Part shown: positions 32,201 through 38,065 of the stretch, in pieces
How the letters are laid out: every line of letters begins with the position of its first letter
How positions within the stretch are numbered: position 1 is the stretch's first letter
Assembly: GCA_905221605.1 (NCBI GenBank)
Contig: CAJNDS010002112.1
Span: forward strand, 124,001-188,000
DNA from: Symbiodinium natans
Lineage: Eukaryota > Sar > Dinophyceae > Suessiales > Symbiodiniaceae
DNA length: 64,000 nt
Direction: 5' to 3'
Notes under the pieces: model-generated
Seen by the model: the letters and a program-made list of their open reading frames with translations, nothing else
Told to the model about the DNA's origin: nothing
Databases searched by the model: none
Program-made: the position numbers and the translations under genes

Positions 32201-32252
32201 AGCTCTGTCCTGCCACATCAAAGGAGTCGAGGACGGCTTCCTGTGCCTCCTC
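17090..32252 (-). CDS. Sir2-family (sirtuin) NAD-dependent protein deacylase gene, 18 exons in this model, first exons uncertain
   Basis: Sirtuins remove acyl groups from lysines using NAD+ and release nicotinamide. Joining the minus-strand exons listed separately gives a catalytic domain of roughly 315 residues, a normal size, with landmarks in family order: the NAD-binding GAG...GIPDFR segment, PEAIF, CYTQ, SLERQAG, the catalytic histidine in AAHG, two CxxC pairs for the structural zinc, KP..V.FGE, the MGTS motif, LLIN-RE and the late LG.CDEGC. Spacing is closest to the SIRT2/SIRT3-like class. Codon phase is kept across the junctions except at exons 7-8. Donors are GT, GC or GA and acceptors AG, usually AG followed by G, as in Symbiodiniaceae. 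Exons 16-18 extend the protein past the catalytic core to a TGA; phase supports them but homology does not. No start codon, promoter or targeting signal could be identified. Domain identity is secure; exact splice sites are inferred by eye. Confidence 0.85.
17194..17281 (+). repeat. TTTAGGG array ending at the acceptor of exon 18
   Basis: Twelve units. On the minus strand it reads CCCTAAACCCCAG into the exon starting at 17,191, so the array supplies most of the 3' splice region. Confidence 0.97.
17839..17963 (-). CDS. probable exon 17 of the sirtuin gene (C-terminal extension)
   Basis: Open for 41 codons on the minus strand while the codon-aligned plus-strand frame is closed. Contains [20 protein letters not shown]. 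The acceptor ACTGAG|GC lies a few bases from a telomere-like array. Donor GGC|GCAGCT (GC type, phase 0). No domain recognised. Confidence 0.5.
18037..18131. mobile_element. TIR family G element
   Basis: CCTGGGACCCTATTTACC start and AATTAGGGTCCCAGG end. In the intron between sirtuin exons 16 and 17. Confidence 0.88.
18242..18295 (-). CDS. probable exon 16 of the sirtuin gene (C-terminal extension)
   Basis: An open segment containing [16 protein letters not shown], bounded by GGGAG|GA and a good GT donor (A|GTACCT). Its two leading bases and one trailing base fit exons 15 and 17. No recognised domain; membership rests on phase and orientation only. Confidence 0.45.
   Translation of the reverse strand, partial: EELLALASAGQRPRPGR
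18948..19080. mobile_element. TIR family A element with a telomere-like array inside
   Basis: Ends are CTTAAAGGTTCATGGG and CCCATGAACATTCACG. About six TTTAGGG/CTTAGGG units sit in the interior (19,000-19,038). Confidence 0.85.
19161..19245. mobile_element. TIR family A remnant
   Basis: Left-end remnant CTTGAAGGTCCGCGG with internal AAGTAAGGTAACCTATATTAC. The right end is lost. Confidence 0.6.
19637..19712. repeat. family K repeat
   Basis: Shares TAAAAATTTAA, TTCCTAAGTACCC and AATGTTACCCCACTATGACAAAG with 46,803-46,912 and 48,514-48,612. Just 3' of sirtuin exon 15. Confidence 0.85.
19746..19787 (-). CDS. sirtuin exon 15, [13 protein letters not shown]
   Basis: Encodes [13 protein letters not shown], matching the last conserved sirtuin motif and helix. 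Acceptor TGACAG|GC. The donor is CTCG|GCTCTT (GC type, phase 1), preferred because it fits exon 16; a GT donor ending the exon at 19,724 is the alternative. Confidence 0.75.
19880..20120 (+). repeat. dispersed 240-bp repeat M, copy 1
   Basis: Shares GAAACTCCGGA, AATTTCATT, GGCCCCCAAAC and ATTTTCCAAGGGAGT with 58,141-58,380 in the same order and orientation. Confidence 0.85.
20902..20975 (-). repeat. (CCCTAAA)10 array starting at the donor of exon 14
   Basis: On the minus strand the intron begins GATGGG and continues directly as TTTAGGG units. Confidence 0.98.
20978..21033 (-). CDS. sirtuin exon 14, [18 protein letters not shown]
   Basis: Encodes [18 protein letters not shown] plus one base. 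Acceptor TTGCAG|G. The donor CTCG|GATGGG (GA type) runs directly into a (TTTAGGG)n intron. With exon 15 it reads SLG-TCDEGC, the family LGECD.GC. Confidence 0.8.
21061..21122 (+). repeat. TTTAGGG array followed by the T-run/GCCACC module
   Basis: Eight units leading into TTTTTTTGCCACCTGCCTAGC. Confidence 0.95.
21239..21335. mobile_element. family E-like element (TTTCCCAAAATAGGGG type)
   Basis: Left TTTCCCAAAATAGGGGG, right CTATTTTCGGAACCCCC. A close copy lies at 53,251-53,346. Confidence 0.85.
21436..21549. mobile_element. TIR family C element
   Basis: Ends CTTGGTAGCCCA and GAGCTACCAAG. Located in sirtuin intron 13. Confidence 0.9.
21866..21963 (-). CDS. sirtuin exon 13, MGTSL motif
   Basis: Encodes [19 protein letters not shown] and ends PRLLIN plus two bases. 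The GTS motif contacts NAD. Acceptor GTAAG|GAC. The donor AACAG|GCGGTA (GC type) gives LLIN-RE with exon 14, matching the family LLINKE; a GT donor three bases later would add an Arg. Confidence 0.9.
22140..23006. repeat. arrays in introns flanking sirtuin exon 12
   Basis: CCCTAAA at 22,140-22,200, 22,366-22,392, 22,605-22,660 and 22,926-23,006; TTTAGGG at 22,551-22,590 and 22,709-22,790 (with GGGGTTT variants). Confidence 0.95.
22449..22527 (-). CDS. sirtuin exon 12, [12 protein letters not shown]
   Basis: One base completes Trp, then [18 protein letters not shown] and DEDLGAC. This is one of the most diagnostic sirtuin segments (KPDIVFFGE.LP.RF). Acceptor CCAAG|G, donor TGT|GCAACC (GC type, phase 0). 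Confidence 0.9.
23194..23253. repeat. TA/CATA microsatellite
   Basis: About 60 bases of TATATA with CATA interruptions, in the sirtuin intron between exons 11 and 12. Confidence 0.95.
23427..23491 (-). CDS. sirtuin exon 11, second zinc CxxC
   Basis: Encodes an Arg/Gly/Glu-rich stretch and then RCAQCLDR; the CAQC pair completes the four zinc cysteines. The junction reads [13 protein letters not shown], the same spacing as CxxC....KPD(I/V) in SIRT2. Acceptor AACCAG|GGA (phase 0), donor TG|GAGAGG (GA type, phase 2). Confidence 0.75.
23575..24520. repeat. CCTATAGGG/TTTAAACCC-rich degenerate tract with a ~200-bp direct duplication
   Basis: Blocks at about 23,808-24,012 and 24,285-24,470 share GGTATACATGCCCAGACC, TCTCTAAAGCCCTCACGG and GGGTTTAAACCCTAT. 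Distinct from the telomere heptamer. In sirtuin intron 10. Confidence 0.8.
24680..24835. repeat. imperfect tandem duplication, ~82-bp period
   Basis: TATTTTGGGAAA.G.CCCGGCCC occurs at about 24,729 and 24,811 with similar flanks. Confidence 0.75.
25029..25575. repeat. tandem array of dyad-symmetric ~215-bp units
   Basis: A ~105-bp unit appears five times in alternating orientation. The block GACCCTGG..CCCGGGGAAAC recurs at 25,049, 25,261 and 25,480 (spacing 212 and 219; the 7-bp difference is an extra ATTCAAG). Each junction holds the palindrome TTGAAGTTCAA or its complement. Confidence 0.93.
26022..26107 (-). CDS. sirtuin exon 10, inter-zinc loop
   Basis: Encodes a loop with [14 protein letters not shown] between the two CxxC pairs. 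The two leading bases complete a Glu with the last base of exon 9. The acceptor is TTTAGTAG|AA, where the upstream intron is a telomere-like array reaching to about five bases from the junction. Donor CTG|GTGACG. Confidence 0.6.
26112..26188 (-). repeat. (CCCTAAA)11 array abutting the acceptor of exon 10
   Basis: The array ends about five bases from the intron-exon junction at 26,107. Confidence 0.98.
26262..26370 (-). mobile_element. family I repeat, reverse orientation
   Basis: Reverse-complement counterpart of 788-885. Located in sirtuin intron 9. Confidence 0.8.
26528..26650. mobile_element. TIR family J element
   Basis: CTAGACCCAAGAGTAACCTAG start and CTGCTCTGGGTCCT end. Confidence 0.82.
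26690..26780 (-). repeat. CCCTAAA array with CCCCTAAA variants
   Basis: About twelve units, within intron 9 of the sirtuin gene. Confidence 0.95.
26797..26960. repeat. direct repeat GGGGTTCTTAAGCAAATAGTAG flanking a TA tract
   Basis: Two copies (26,806 and 26,934) bracket a TA/CATA tract and a T15-G8 run. A third copy is at 21,619-21,650. Confidence 0.88.
26974..27115 (-). CDS. sirtuin exon 9, catalytic His and first zinc CxxC
   Basis: The longest catalytic-domain exon, 47 codons plus one base. It contains IVAAHGNF with the catalytic histidine, and HECDAC, the first zinc-binding pair. Acceptor GGCCAG|ATG (phase 0), donor TCTG|GTAGTG. The segment between AAHG and CDAC is longer than in human SIRT2. 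Confidence 0.85.
27172..27317 (-). repeat. octamer variant array (CCCTAAAA)n
   Basis: About 18 units, mostly 8-mers with single-base variants (CCCTACAA, CCATAAAA), unlike the usual heptamer. It lies in the 248-nt intron between sirtuin exons 8 and 9. Confidence 0.95.
27364..27392 (-). CDS. sirtuin exon 8, DSLERQAG
   Basis: Encodes QDSLERQAG, matching D.LER.AG. The donor is a strong GT (GGC|GTGAGT, phase 0). The start is either 27,392 (after CGTAG, two bases CC) or 27,387 (after CCCAG, phase 0), depending on the donor of exon 7. Confidence 0.7.
27443..27502 (+). repeat. TTTAGGG array upstream of exon 8
   Basis: Eight units adjoining a TIR element at 27,500. Confidence 0.97.
27500..27595. mobile_element. 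TIR family F element (GGTGGTTGTCAAA)
   Basis: Right end AATTTTGACAACCACCC; left end partly lost next to a TTTAGGG array. Confidence 0.78.
28105..28132 (-). CDS. sirtuin exon 7, GILRRCYTQ
   Basis: Encodes GILRRCYTQ, matching KGLLLRCYTQNID up to the glutamine. Acceptor GTCCAG|GGC. The donor is uncertain: A|GCCCTG (GC type, used here) or GT at TGC|GTAGAG. The expected Asn-Ile of the TQNID motif is not visible at this junction. Confidence 0.7.
28685..28836. mobile_element. TIR family A element with a telomere-like array inside
   Basis: Left ACTTGGAGGTTCGTGG, right CCATGAACCTCCAAG. Three TTTAGGG units interrupt the left arm at the place of the family's own TAGGGTT. Located in sirtuin intron 6. 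Confidence 0.85.
29106..29232. mobile_element. TIR family C element
   Basis: Ends CTTCTGGGTAGCCCA and TGGGCTACCCAAG. Located in sirtuin intron 6. Confidence 0.88.
29357..29448 (-). CDS. sirtuin exon 6, [17 protein letters not shown]
   Basis: Encodes [17 protein letters not shown] and then LAHYFIKL, matching PFF.LAKELYPG.F.PT..HYF.RL. Acceptor AACAG|GG. The donor chosen is TCA|GAAATG (GA type, phase 0), which keeps frame into exon 7; a GC donor at 29,372 is the alternative. Confidence 0.8.
29479..29586. mobile_element. TIR family A element filling the 231-nt intron 5 of the sirtuin gene
   Basis: Intact 108-bp copy with near-perfect ends. It makes up almost half of the intron between exons 5 and 6. 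Confidence 0.92.
29680..29701 (-). CDS. sirtuin exon 5, 22-nt microexon
   Basis: Encodes DFFRQEP plus one base. It fits the family segment YF..HPEPF when joined to its neighbours. Acceptor CCCAAG|GAT, donor CCAG|GCAGGA (GC type, phase 1). Confidence 0.7.
30191..30241 (-). CDS. sirtuin exon 4, [10 protein letters not shown]
   Basis: Exactly 17 codons, [17 protein letters not shown]. It matches the family segment LYD.L.KY.LP.PEAIFE. Acceptor GCCGAG|GAC, donor CTG|GACTCT (GA type). The upstream intron holds two TIR elements, one of them with telomere arrays inside. Confidence 0.85.
30260..30409. mobile_element. TIR family H element with an (AAT/AAC)n centre
   Basis: Ends AAGGGTAGTTTCATGGGCCC and GGGACCATGTAACTACCCT surround a 75-bp AT-rich, partly self-complementary centre. 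It lies 19 nt upstream of the exon 4 acceptor. Confidence 0.8.
30414..30605. mobile_element. TIR family J element with two telomere-like arrays inside
   Basis: CTAGACCCAAGAGCAACC start and TGCTCTGGGTCCTAG end. CCCTAAA arrays at 30,467-30,488 and 30,535-30,570 lie inside. In sirtuin intron 3, abutting family H. Confidence 0.85.
30991..31027 (-). CDS. sirtuin exon 3, [13 protein letters not shown]
   Basis: Only 37 nt. It completes the glycine and encodes [12 protein letters not shown], the hallmark loop after GAG. Acceptor CTGAG|G, donor TAC|GATTCT (GA type, phase 0), chosen because the next exon then restores GLYD. Confidence 0.85.
31512..31611. mobile_element. TIR family P element in sirtuin intron 2
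   Basis: CGATACTCCCCTTATTAGAACC start; CCCAAGGGGAATATAG end. On the minus strand it begins 12 nt inside the intron. Confidence 0.88.
31624..31702 (-). CDS. sirtuin exon 2, NAD-binding GAGLSTAA
   Basis: Starts with GA completing glycine, then [11 protein letters not shown] and [14 protein letters not shown], the first strand and glycine-rich loop of the Rossmann fold. Acceptor GAGAG|GA, donor GG|GACACT (GA type, phase 2). The following intron carries a TIR element starting 12 nt after the donor. Confidence 0.85.
32066..32153 (+). repeat. TTTAGGG array in sirtuin intron 1
   Basis: Twelve units with a few TTTAGGA variants, 60 bases 3' of exon 1. Confidence 0.95.
32210..32252 (-). CDS. sirtuin exon 1 (first exon recognised)
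   Basis: Encodes [14 protein letters not shown]. It aligns with the helix just before the Sir2 core (family pattern LDE.TLEGVARY). The acceptor is CGTCAG before GAGGAG. The donor is GA (G|GACAGA, phase 1), and the split glycine is completed by exon 2. The same frame stays open upstream to about 32,275, so the exon may start earlier. Confidence 0.7.
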
Positions 32253-32559
32253 CTGACGATGCGTTGCCGTCGCCACTCAAAGGAAGAAAGTTGATGCACA
32301 GCGGGGTTTGATCAGATGCAACCGGGAGGGCGCAGTATGGGAACACACGTGTACTTAGCCCGTACGAGTAGCTATGCCCTGTTGTTGTTGGGAGGCTATG
32401 GGTGCCAGCCGTCGGCCACAGGGTTGTGACAAGAATGCTTCTCCTAGTTGTCCAGATTAGTAGCTCCTCCTCCCCCCATACACTACAAAACAACAATGAT
32501 TGGGCGTATTTAATAGTAGCGGGTATGGGGGGTTAACATTAGGGCGAAGGGATTCTGCT

Positions 32560-32665
32560 CACATGCTGTTGCCAGACATTGCTGGGCGCGGTGCCTCCGG
32601 CACCGTGCTTCCGGCGAGCGCATCAAGAGGATGAACTCCTCGTGGACTTGCTGAAGTCTTCCTAA
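32560..32665 (-). CDS. candidate exon upstream of the sirtuin core
   Basis: A GC-rich island with CCTTAG|G on its 5' side and a strong donor AT|GTGAGC on its 3' side. Two minus frames are open (one contains HPLDALAGSTVPEAPRP, the other VHEEFILLMRSPEARC). It could be an N-terminal exon. Frame undecided. Confidence 0.3.
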
Positions 32666-33304
32666 GGGATTCATAGGGCCCTACATGGGTCTTCTTAAGA
32701 TGCTGCTAACGGGGTTCTCCAGCAGGCACAAGCCTTGATGTACTAAGAAACAGTAAGTAAAATGGGGGTTTGGGCCACCAAGGCCGAGGAACTGGCCTCA
32801 GGCACTCCAACCCTTGGGGCATGCTCACAGCAACTTCTTGTCCCTGAGCTCTAACCCCTGCGCTGGCTGTTGAGGCCTAGGGCCCCTAAGCCCTAAACCC
32901 TCTTTGGGCTTCGGGATGCTAAAGGATGCTTAAGGAGAGAAGTGCTCCGGCGTGGAACAGGTCCGAACCCCACAAGCCCCGCAAAAATCAGCTCAGGCCT
33001 GCAAATCCTTTCCTATCACACGTCACAGGGCTGCCTAGGATGTACTGTATGCTCACCCTCCCCCTTCCTCGTTCACAGTTCCTAGGCCCTCAGGCCCTGA
33101 GAGTTCCTTCAAAACTCCAAGCCTACTTTCTGAGCCGGAACTGCGCCCCTAAACCCCCTGAAGCCTTGACGGCCATAAGCCCTAACCCTGCCCCTAAAAC
33201 ACCCGGAATCCTGGACCCAAAAGTCCCTGAAGCCTTGAATGGCCGGGGGGGGTTTAGGGTTTAGGGTTTAGGGCTTAGGGTTTAGGGTTTAGGGCGACCC
33301 TCAC

Positions 33305-33346
33305 GCCTTGCTTTGCCAACTCCCGGAGTTGAAGAAGCACCTCCTC
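33305..33346 (-). CDS. candidate exon, EEVLLQLRELAKQG
   Basis: Exactly 14 codons, EEVLLQLRELAKQG, between CAG|GAG and GGC|GTGAGG, both good splice sites. It looks like an amphipathic helix. It may be a 5' exon of the sirtuin gene or of another minus-strand gene. Confidence 0.4.
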
Positions 33347-33399
33347 CTGGGCTGTGTCTCCCTAATCCCTAAAGCCCCTAGCGAATCCTGTAAACCCCT

Positions 33400-33588
33400 A
33401 CTTGAGAGGTTCATGGGTGGTTGGAAGTAAGGTTTAGGGTTTAGGGTTGAGGTTTAGGGTTTAGGTTCAGGGTTCAGGGTTTAGGAAGGTTCACGGGTGG
33501 TTTAGTAGGGTTATAAGCAAGTATAATATAACCTTGTTTAAGGTACGAAAAACCTCCTTATAACTACCCGAAACTTCGTAAACGCTTG
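33400..33588. mobile_element. TIR family A, double left end with array between
   Basis: Left-end sequences at 33,400 and 33,484 are separated by about eight degenerate TTTAGGG units. The right end is diverged. Confidence 0.8.
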
Positions 33589-33843
33589 CAAGCCCTAAAA
33601 CCTGAACCCTGCGTGTGGGATTTCAACAGATTTGATTCGGGTTTCCGTGCGGGATGCGGAATGTGATTCTGCAGGCAAGCTTCACGTGCCTTCCTTTCTC
33701 GCCAAGGAGGGCGTTAGAACAACACATCGGTGTCTGGGGTTAAGAATTTCGACCTCAATGGCGTGTCCGTGTGAATCCCCAACCCCCGGTGAAAAACGTG
33801 GCTGGCTCAATTGCAAGCCAAGCATCTTGTCCTTCAAAGACAC

Positions 33844-33871
33844 CTGCCTCTTCCAGCTGACGCAACACTTC
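33844..33871 (-). CDS. candidate microexon, EVLRQLEEA
   Basis: A 28-nt segment after a pyrimidine-rich tract and CCCGAG, ending at a GT donor (G|GTGTCT). It resembles the helix at 33,305-33,346, so the two may be repeated exons. The surrounding longer plus-strand ORF is not supported. Confidence 0.3.
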
Positions 33872-34226
33872 CTCGGGAAAAAAGGCTACTCCCTTTCTCT
33901 TTCCCCTGTTTATAGGGTTTAGAGTTTAGTTTTTTGTTTCAAGTTGATCTTACTTGTATGGGCAGTCGGAAGCATCAGAATTATCGCGGTCAGAAGCTAT
34001 GAGCACCTGTACCTGCTCTTATCTTAACCACTGTGCGGGTGCGTGCTCAAAACGAAGCAGATAGGGATCTTGCCCTTACCCTAAACCCTAAACCCTAAAC
34101 CCTACGACTGCGGGGGGGCGGGGGGGGGGGGGAGAGGGTCGGGGGGGTCACCCTGAACTCTCACACGAACGAACAGGCGAGGTCGGCGCTTGGCTCCACT
34201 GAAGACTTGAAAAACCCGTGCTACAT

Positions 34227-34318
34227 GGGGGGGTTTCCGACATGAGGGGTACCTTTGTTGGGTCCTTATCCTCATATTTGAGGGTCTATATTGGGTCCCT
34301 TATTTTCGTACATCCCCA
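34227..34318. mobile_element. family E element
   Basis: GGGGTTTCCGACATGAGGGG start, TTATTTTCGTACATCCCC end. Confidence 0.85.
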
Positions 34319-34755
34319 AGTGGTATGAACCCTAAACTTGGTGTTTGATTACCTGACGATACTCTTATCCTAGTAGAGTATACGAACCCAAAAACCTTCC
34401 AGGCTTCATTCAGTCTCCCAGGAAGGGGTCTAGGCTGCTTTCGGACTCTGCAGGCGTGCCGTGAGGTGAGCCGTTTAACTGAGCGCTTTCAACCCCCTAA
34501 GCCCATGTTCAGTGCAGCCCCTGGCAACATGACAGCGTGAAGGTGGCATCACGTCCCCCGAGACCAGGGCAAACTCGTGAACTCTGCTTCATCCCGCACA
34601 GGTCTTTCGCGCTGATGTTCAAAACCGTTTCGTGAACAACATTCGGTACGGGGGCTGTTTTAACGAAAACCCATTTCTAGTACCCTGAATATTACACCCT
34701 TGACCTACCATATTTTCAACTAACAGAGCCCCCCCCCCCCCTCCCCCCTCTCCAC

Positions 34756-34824
34756 GCAGTCCTCCGGGTCCACCTCAGCTGGCGAGGAGGCAGTTTCTCC
34801 TCCGCCCTCTATCGAGGCTGGTGC
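34756..34824 (-). CDS. candidate exon, acidic Ser/Pro/Gly-rich
   Basis: Exactly 23 codons containing SIEGGGETASSPAEVDPED, with CGTCAG|GCA and TGC|GTGGAG. The plus strand is also open and ends in TGA at 34,828 after a C-rich tract and ACGCAG, so the strand is not settled. Confidence 0.3.
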
Positions 34825-35658
34825 CTGACGAGGCGCCAGGAAGTTGATGGGGTGGGGTGTGGATTTTCAAGTTGGATGACTACCCCTTTGAAACCGCTTC
34901 CTGCCAGAACTTAATTGAATCCTAACCCTGATACCATGGACCCTCTGGACCTTATCAACCCCAGAACCCCTCTAAACCCGAGAAACCCTGCAAACCCCAT
35001 AAACCCTAAAAGGGATTCATTGGTATAGTGGCAGGCGCTGAAGCACTCTAGATTGGCAGACCCTGGATTCCTGCCAGGGCTTCTGGGACACAGGGTGTCC
35101 CAACCCTTGAAATTCCGCTGATGAGGATTCCATTTTTTGCGGTTTTTGTTCAGGGCATTCCCCTATTTTGGGAGATACGCCGATGATACACGCCTGAAAC
35201 TGCAATCAAACCCTAAACCCGAAGCCCTAAACCCTGAACCGAAACTCTGAAACAGACAGAGACTCCTGATGCTTTTTGGGGTTATGGTTACCTTTTTGAA
35301 CCAGGACTCCCTCTTTCCAAGTCCCTAAGCTGTGAACCTAAGCTGGATTCGTGTTTCGGGCTTAGGCTTTAAGGCTCACAAACGCCGCAAGAACAGTCCT
35401 CAACCCTAAATGCGCCTTCAACCATACATGCTCTCAGACTGACCCTATGACCTGGATCCAGACTTTGCACACACTTGCAAGCCTGTGTGCACCCATGATC
35501 CCCGATATGAATCCCCATGATATAAAGCTTAACTGCTTTTAGAACTCCGTTTCAAAACATCTGACTTTTCTGTATTGTAGTCCTTGTACAGAACCAACCA
35601 CATCTTCTCAGACATGCATTTCCCCAAGCCTTCTTCCACCAAGGGTCTGCTTGCAATG

Positions 35659-35765
35659 CTTGAAGGTTCATGGGTACCTATGCGTAGGAATTTTGAAGTA
35701 AGACAACCTATAGTTAGGGAACCGATAACCCAACTTGTAACTACCTAACTACCCCTGAATCTTCC
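35659..35765. mobile_element. TIR family A element
   Basis: Intact left end, degenerate right end. Confidence 0.75.
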
Positions 35766-37136
35766 TAAACCTTAAACCCTAAGCCCAAAGCCCTACTTAA
35801 CACAACCTACGAACCTCTAGGTAGGGGTGCAGGACAGCAAGGCTCAAGCTCTGAGGCCTCGGGTGCATCCGCCTCGGCTGCGGCGGCCACGCGGGGCGTG
35901 CGGGCCGTGGGAGGTGCCAGCCACAGCCGATCCTTCCGAGGTTTCACACTCACACTCACAACCCTCAACCCCAAAATACCGGTTGCCACAGGCTTGCCAC
36001 TTCGCCCGGGGTTGGTGCCACCCTGAAAACCTAAAACCCTAATCCACTCACATGGAGCCAGCAAAGCAACTGAAGGCAAACAAGCGGACCAGAGCCCTCA
36101 CTCACCACGACCAGAACAGACAAGACAAGACTGGGCTTAGGGTTGTTTCACGTCAGCCAAGTTAAGCCCCTCCCCCAACAAAAAGTGTTTAGGCCTGCAG
36201 AAGAAACACAAGCGGAGGTGCAAGATGCAAGACGCCGTGGGCCCTGCGCCCTTGAACCTCTCAACGCGGCTGGGATGCTTCCCAAATCCGAAGCCCAGGG
36301 TTTGGGTTTAGGGTGTTTTTTGCCACCTGCCTAGCACGGGGGTTCAGGCTACCATAATCAACACACTCCGGCTCCCAACTCTGTCCCAGCGTCGGAAGCC
36401 AAGGCAGTCTCGGCATAGGCCCAGTAGCTCACCTGGATTTTACCAGGGGGAGTCCCAATCCTACTACTCTACGCAACGCCTATTCCCTATACCTCGTACA
36501 GTCCTTATCAAGATGTCTCAGCCTCCCCTGCATAACACCAGGTCCCTCACGACAGTCCCCGCAGAGCTAAGAAGGGATAGGGTTAGGGGTTAGGCATTTT
36601 TAAGGATAGAACTCAAGCTTTTTTGAACCCCTAAACCCTAAACCCTAAGCCCTAAACCCTAAACCCTAAACCCTAAACCCTAAACCTCTCTGATCCTGTT
36701 CAGCTGGGAAGCCGGCCACACCCTGGCTCCGTACGAGATGCGGCGACTGAGCCCCAAACCCTGAACCCTTTTTTGAACGCAGCCTCTGCTCCACCCTAAG
36801 CTTGTCTGATTGGGTCCTGCAACTTCAGGAAAGAACCAGGAGGCCTCTGTGAACTCAGACCATCGCCTTGCCATCCTTCCCTCATCGTCCTTGCATACCC
36901 GTGGTTGCAAGTAGCCCCAAAAACTGCCCCTACCTAACCCCTAAACGAGCCTTACGAGGGTCCCTCCTTGCCTCCCCCCCCCCCAAGACAGCTCAGGTGC
37001 TCCGAGGGCTAGAAACCATCCGCTGCGCAGCCGCGCGGGGCGGGCAAGTAGTCTCCGCCACATCGGGGCACATCTCCATAAAACCAGCGTAACCTACTAG
37101 GCCTTAAACAGAAGCTGCTCGTATTCTGGGTGTGTA

Positions 37137-37203
37137 AGTGGGTGTGTGTGTGTACATCTATACATATACATATATATATATACACATCTATATATAGAAA
37201 GAG
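37137..37203. repeat. GT and TATA microsatellite
   Basis: GTGTGTGTGT followed by a TATATA/CATA tract. Confidence 0.95.
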
Positions 37204-37769
37204 ATGGAGTTGTTGTTGCTTAACCAAATCTGCGTCATTTTAAGGTAGAGGTTTACTCTCACTGAGGGCGCCTATTCACATTACGAAAGCTGATGGCTTG
37301 TGGGCAAATCTGCGCCGCAGTGACAGTGGCAACACCGATCGAAAATGCCAAAAGACTCACGACCCAAAATCGGCAAGGTGTGCTGCTGTGGAACTTGCGC
37401 AGAACCTAACTATGACGTGAGAAGGCACAGGCCTGTGGACCGTGTTGGATAAAGCACACACGCGTAGTGCGCAAGCCGTCACATCCGGTTCGAAGCGCAG
37501 TTCTGAAACTATAATTCCCGTCCTCGAGTGACGAGGGCGCAGCGTGCAGCGCCGAAACTGCTGACCTCTGGGTTTAGGGTTTAGGGTTTAAGGTTTAGGG
37601 TTTCAGGTGAAGATGTCAGGTGCAAGGACAAGACCCTTGCCAGTACCGGGCCACAGGCAAGTTCAGGTGGCGCCGGAGTGGCTGCCCAGGAGCGGCCTCA
37701 AGGCAGACATGCTCGTTGAGCACTCACGTCAAGTTTATAGAGAGTACAAACTTGCATGCTCCCGAAGTC

Positions 37770-37803
37770 ACACACACACTATATATATATATATATATAT
37801 ATA
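37770..37803. repeat. CA then TA microsatellite
   Basis: CACACACAC followed by (TA)n. Confidence 0.95.
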
Positions 37804-38065
37804 AGTAGACGTCCGGCAGCAAAAAGCAAGCTGTATTAAGAAGAAGCGCTGCGAGTCCTATGGTCATGCTTTGTCCGCCTAATTCGCGGATCCAGCTCGA
37901 AAGAACAAAAATGCCGAGCCCCTTTTTTGCATCCGGACTCCTGCTGTGGGTGCTGCCAGAAACTGCCCAAGTCCCGAAGCCCTAAAGCACACACTACTTG
38001 CCAGGGTGTCCCAATAAGCGCATAGGCTGAAAAGAGCCCTGTGGGTTCAGGGTGTTGGGTTTACC

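Larger units (their letters stand above)
35100..37560. other. mixed unique sequence
   Basis: Holds a family A element (35,659), scattered CCCTAAA units (36,625-36,690), a T-run/GCCACC module at 36,316 and a coding-like GC-rich island at 35,830-35,940 that is open on both strands (VAAAAEADAPEASELEP on minus). No gene assigned. Confidence 0.5.

Noticed and set aside
33682-33886. Apparent frameshifted minus-strand pseudogene
   Set aside because: Better explained as a 28-nt exon (33,844-33,871) followed by intron; no frameshift is needed.
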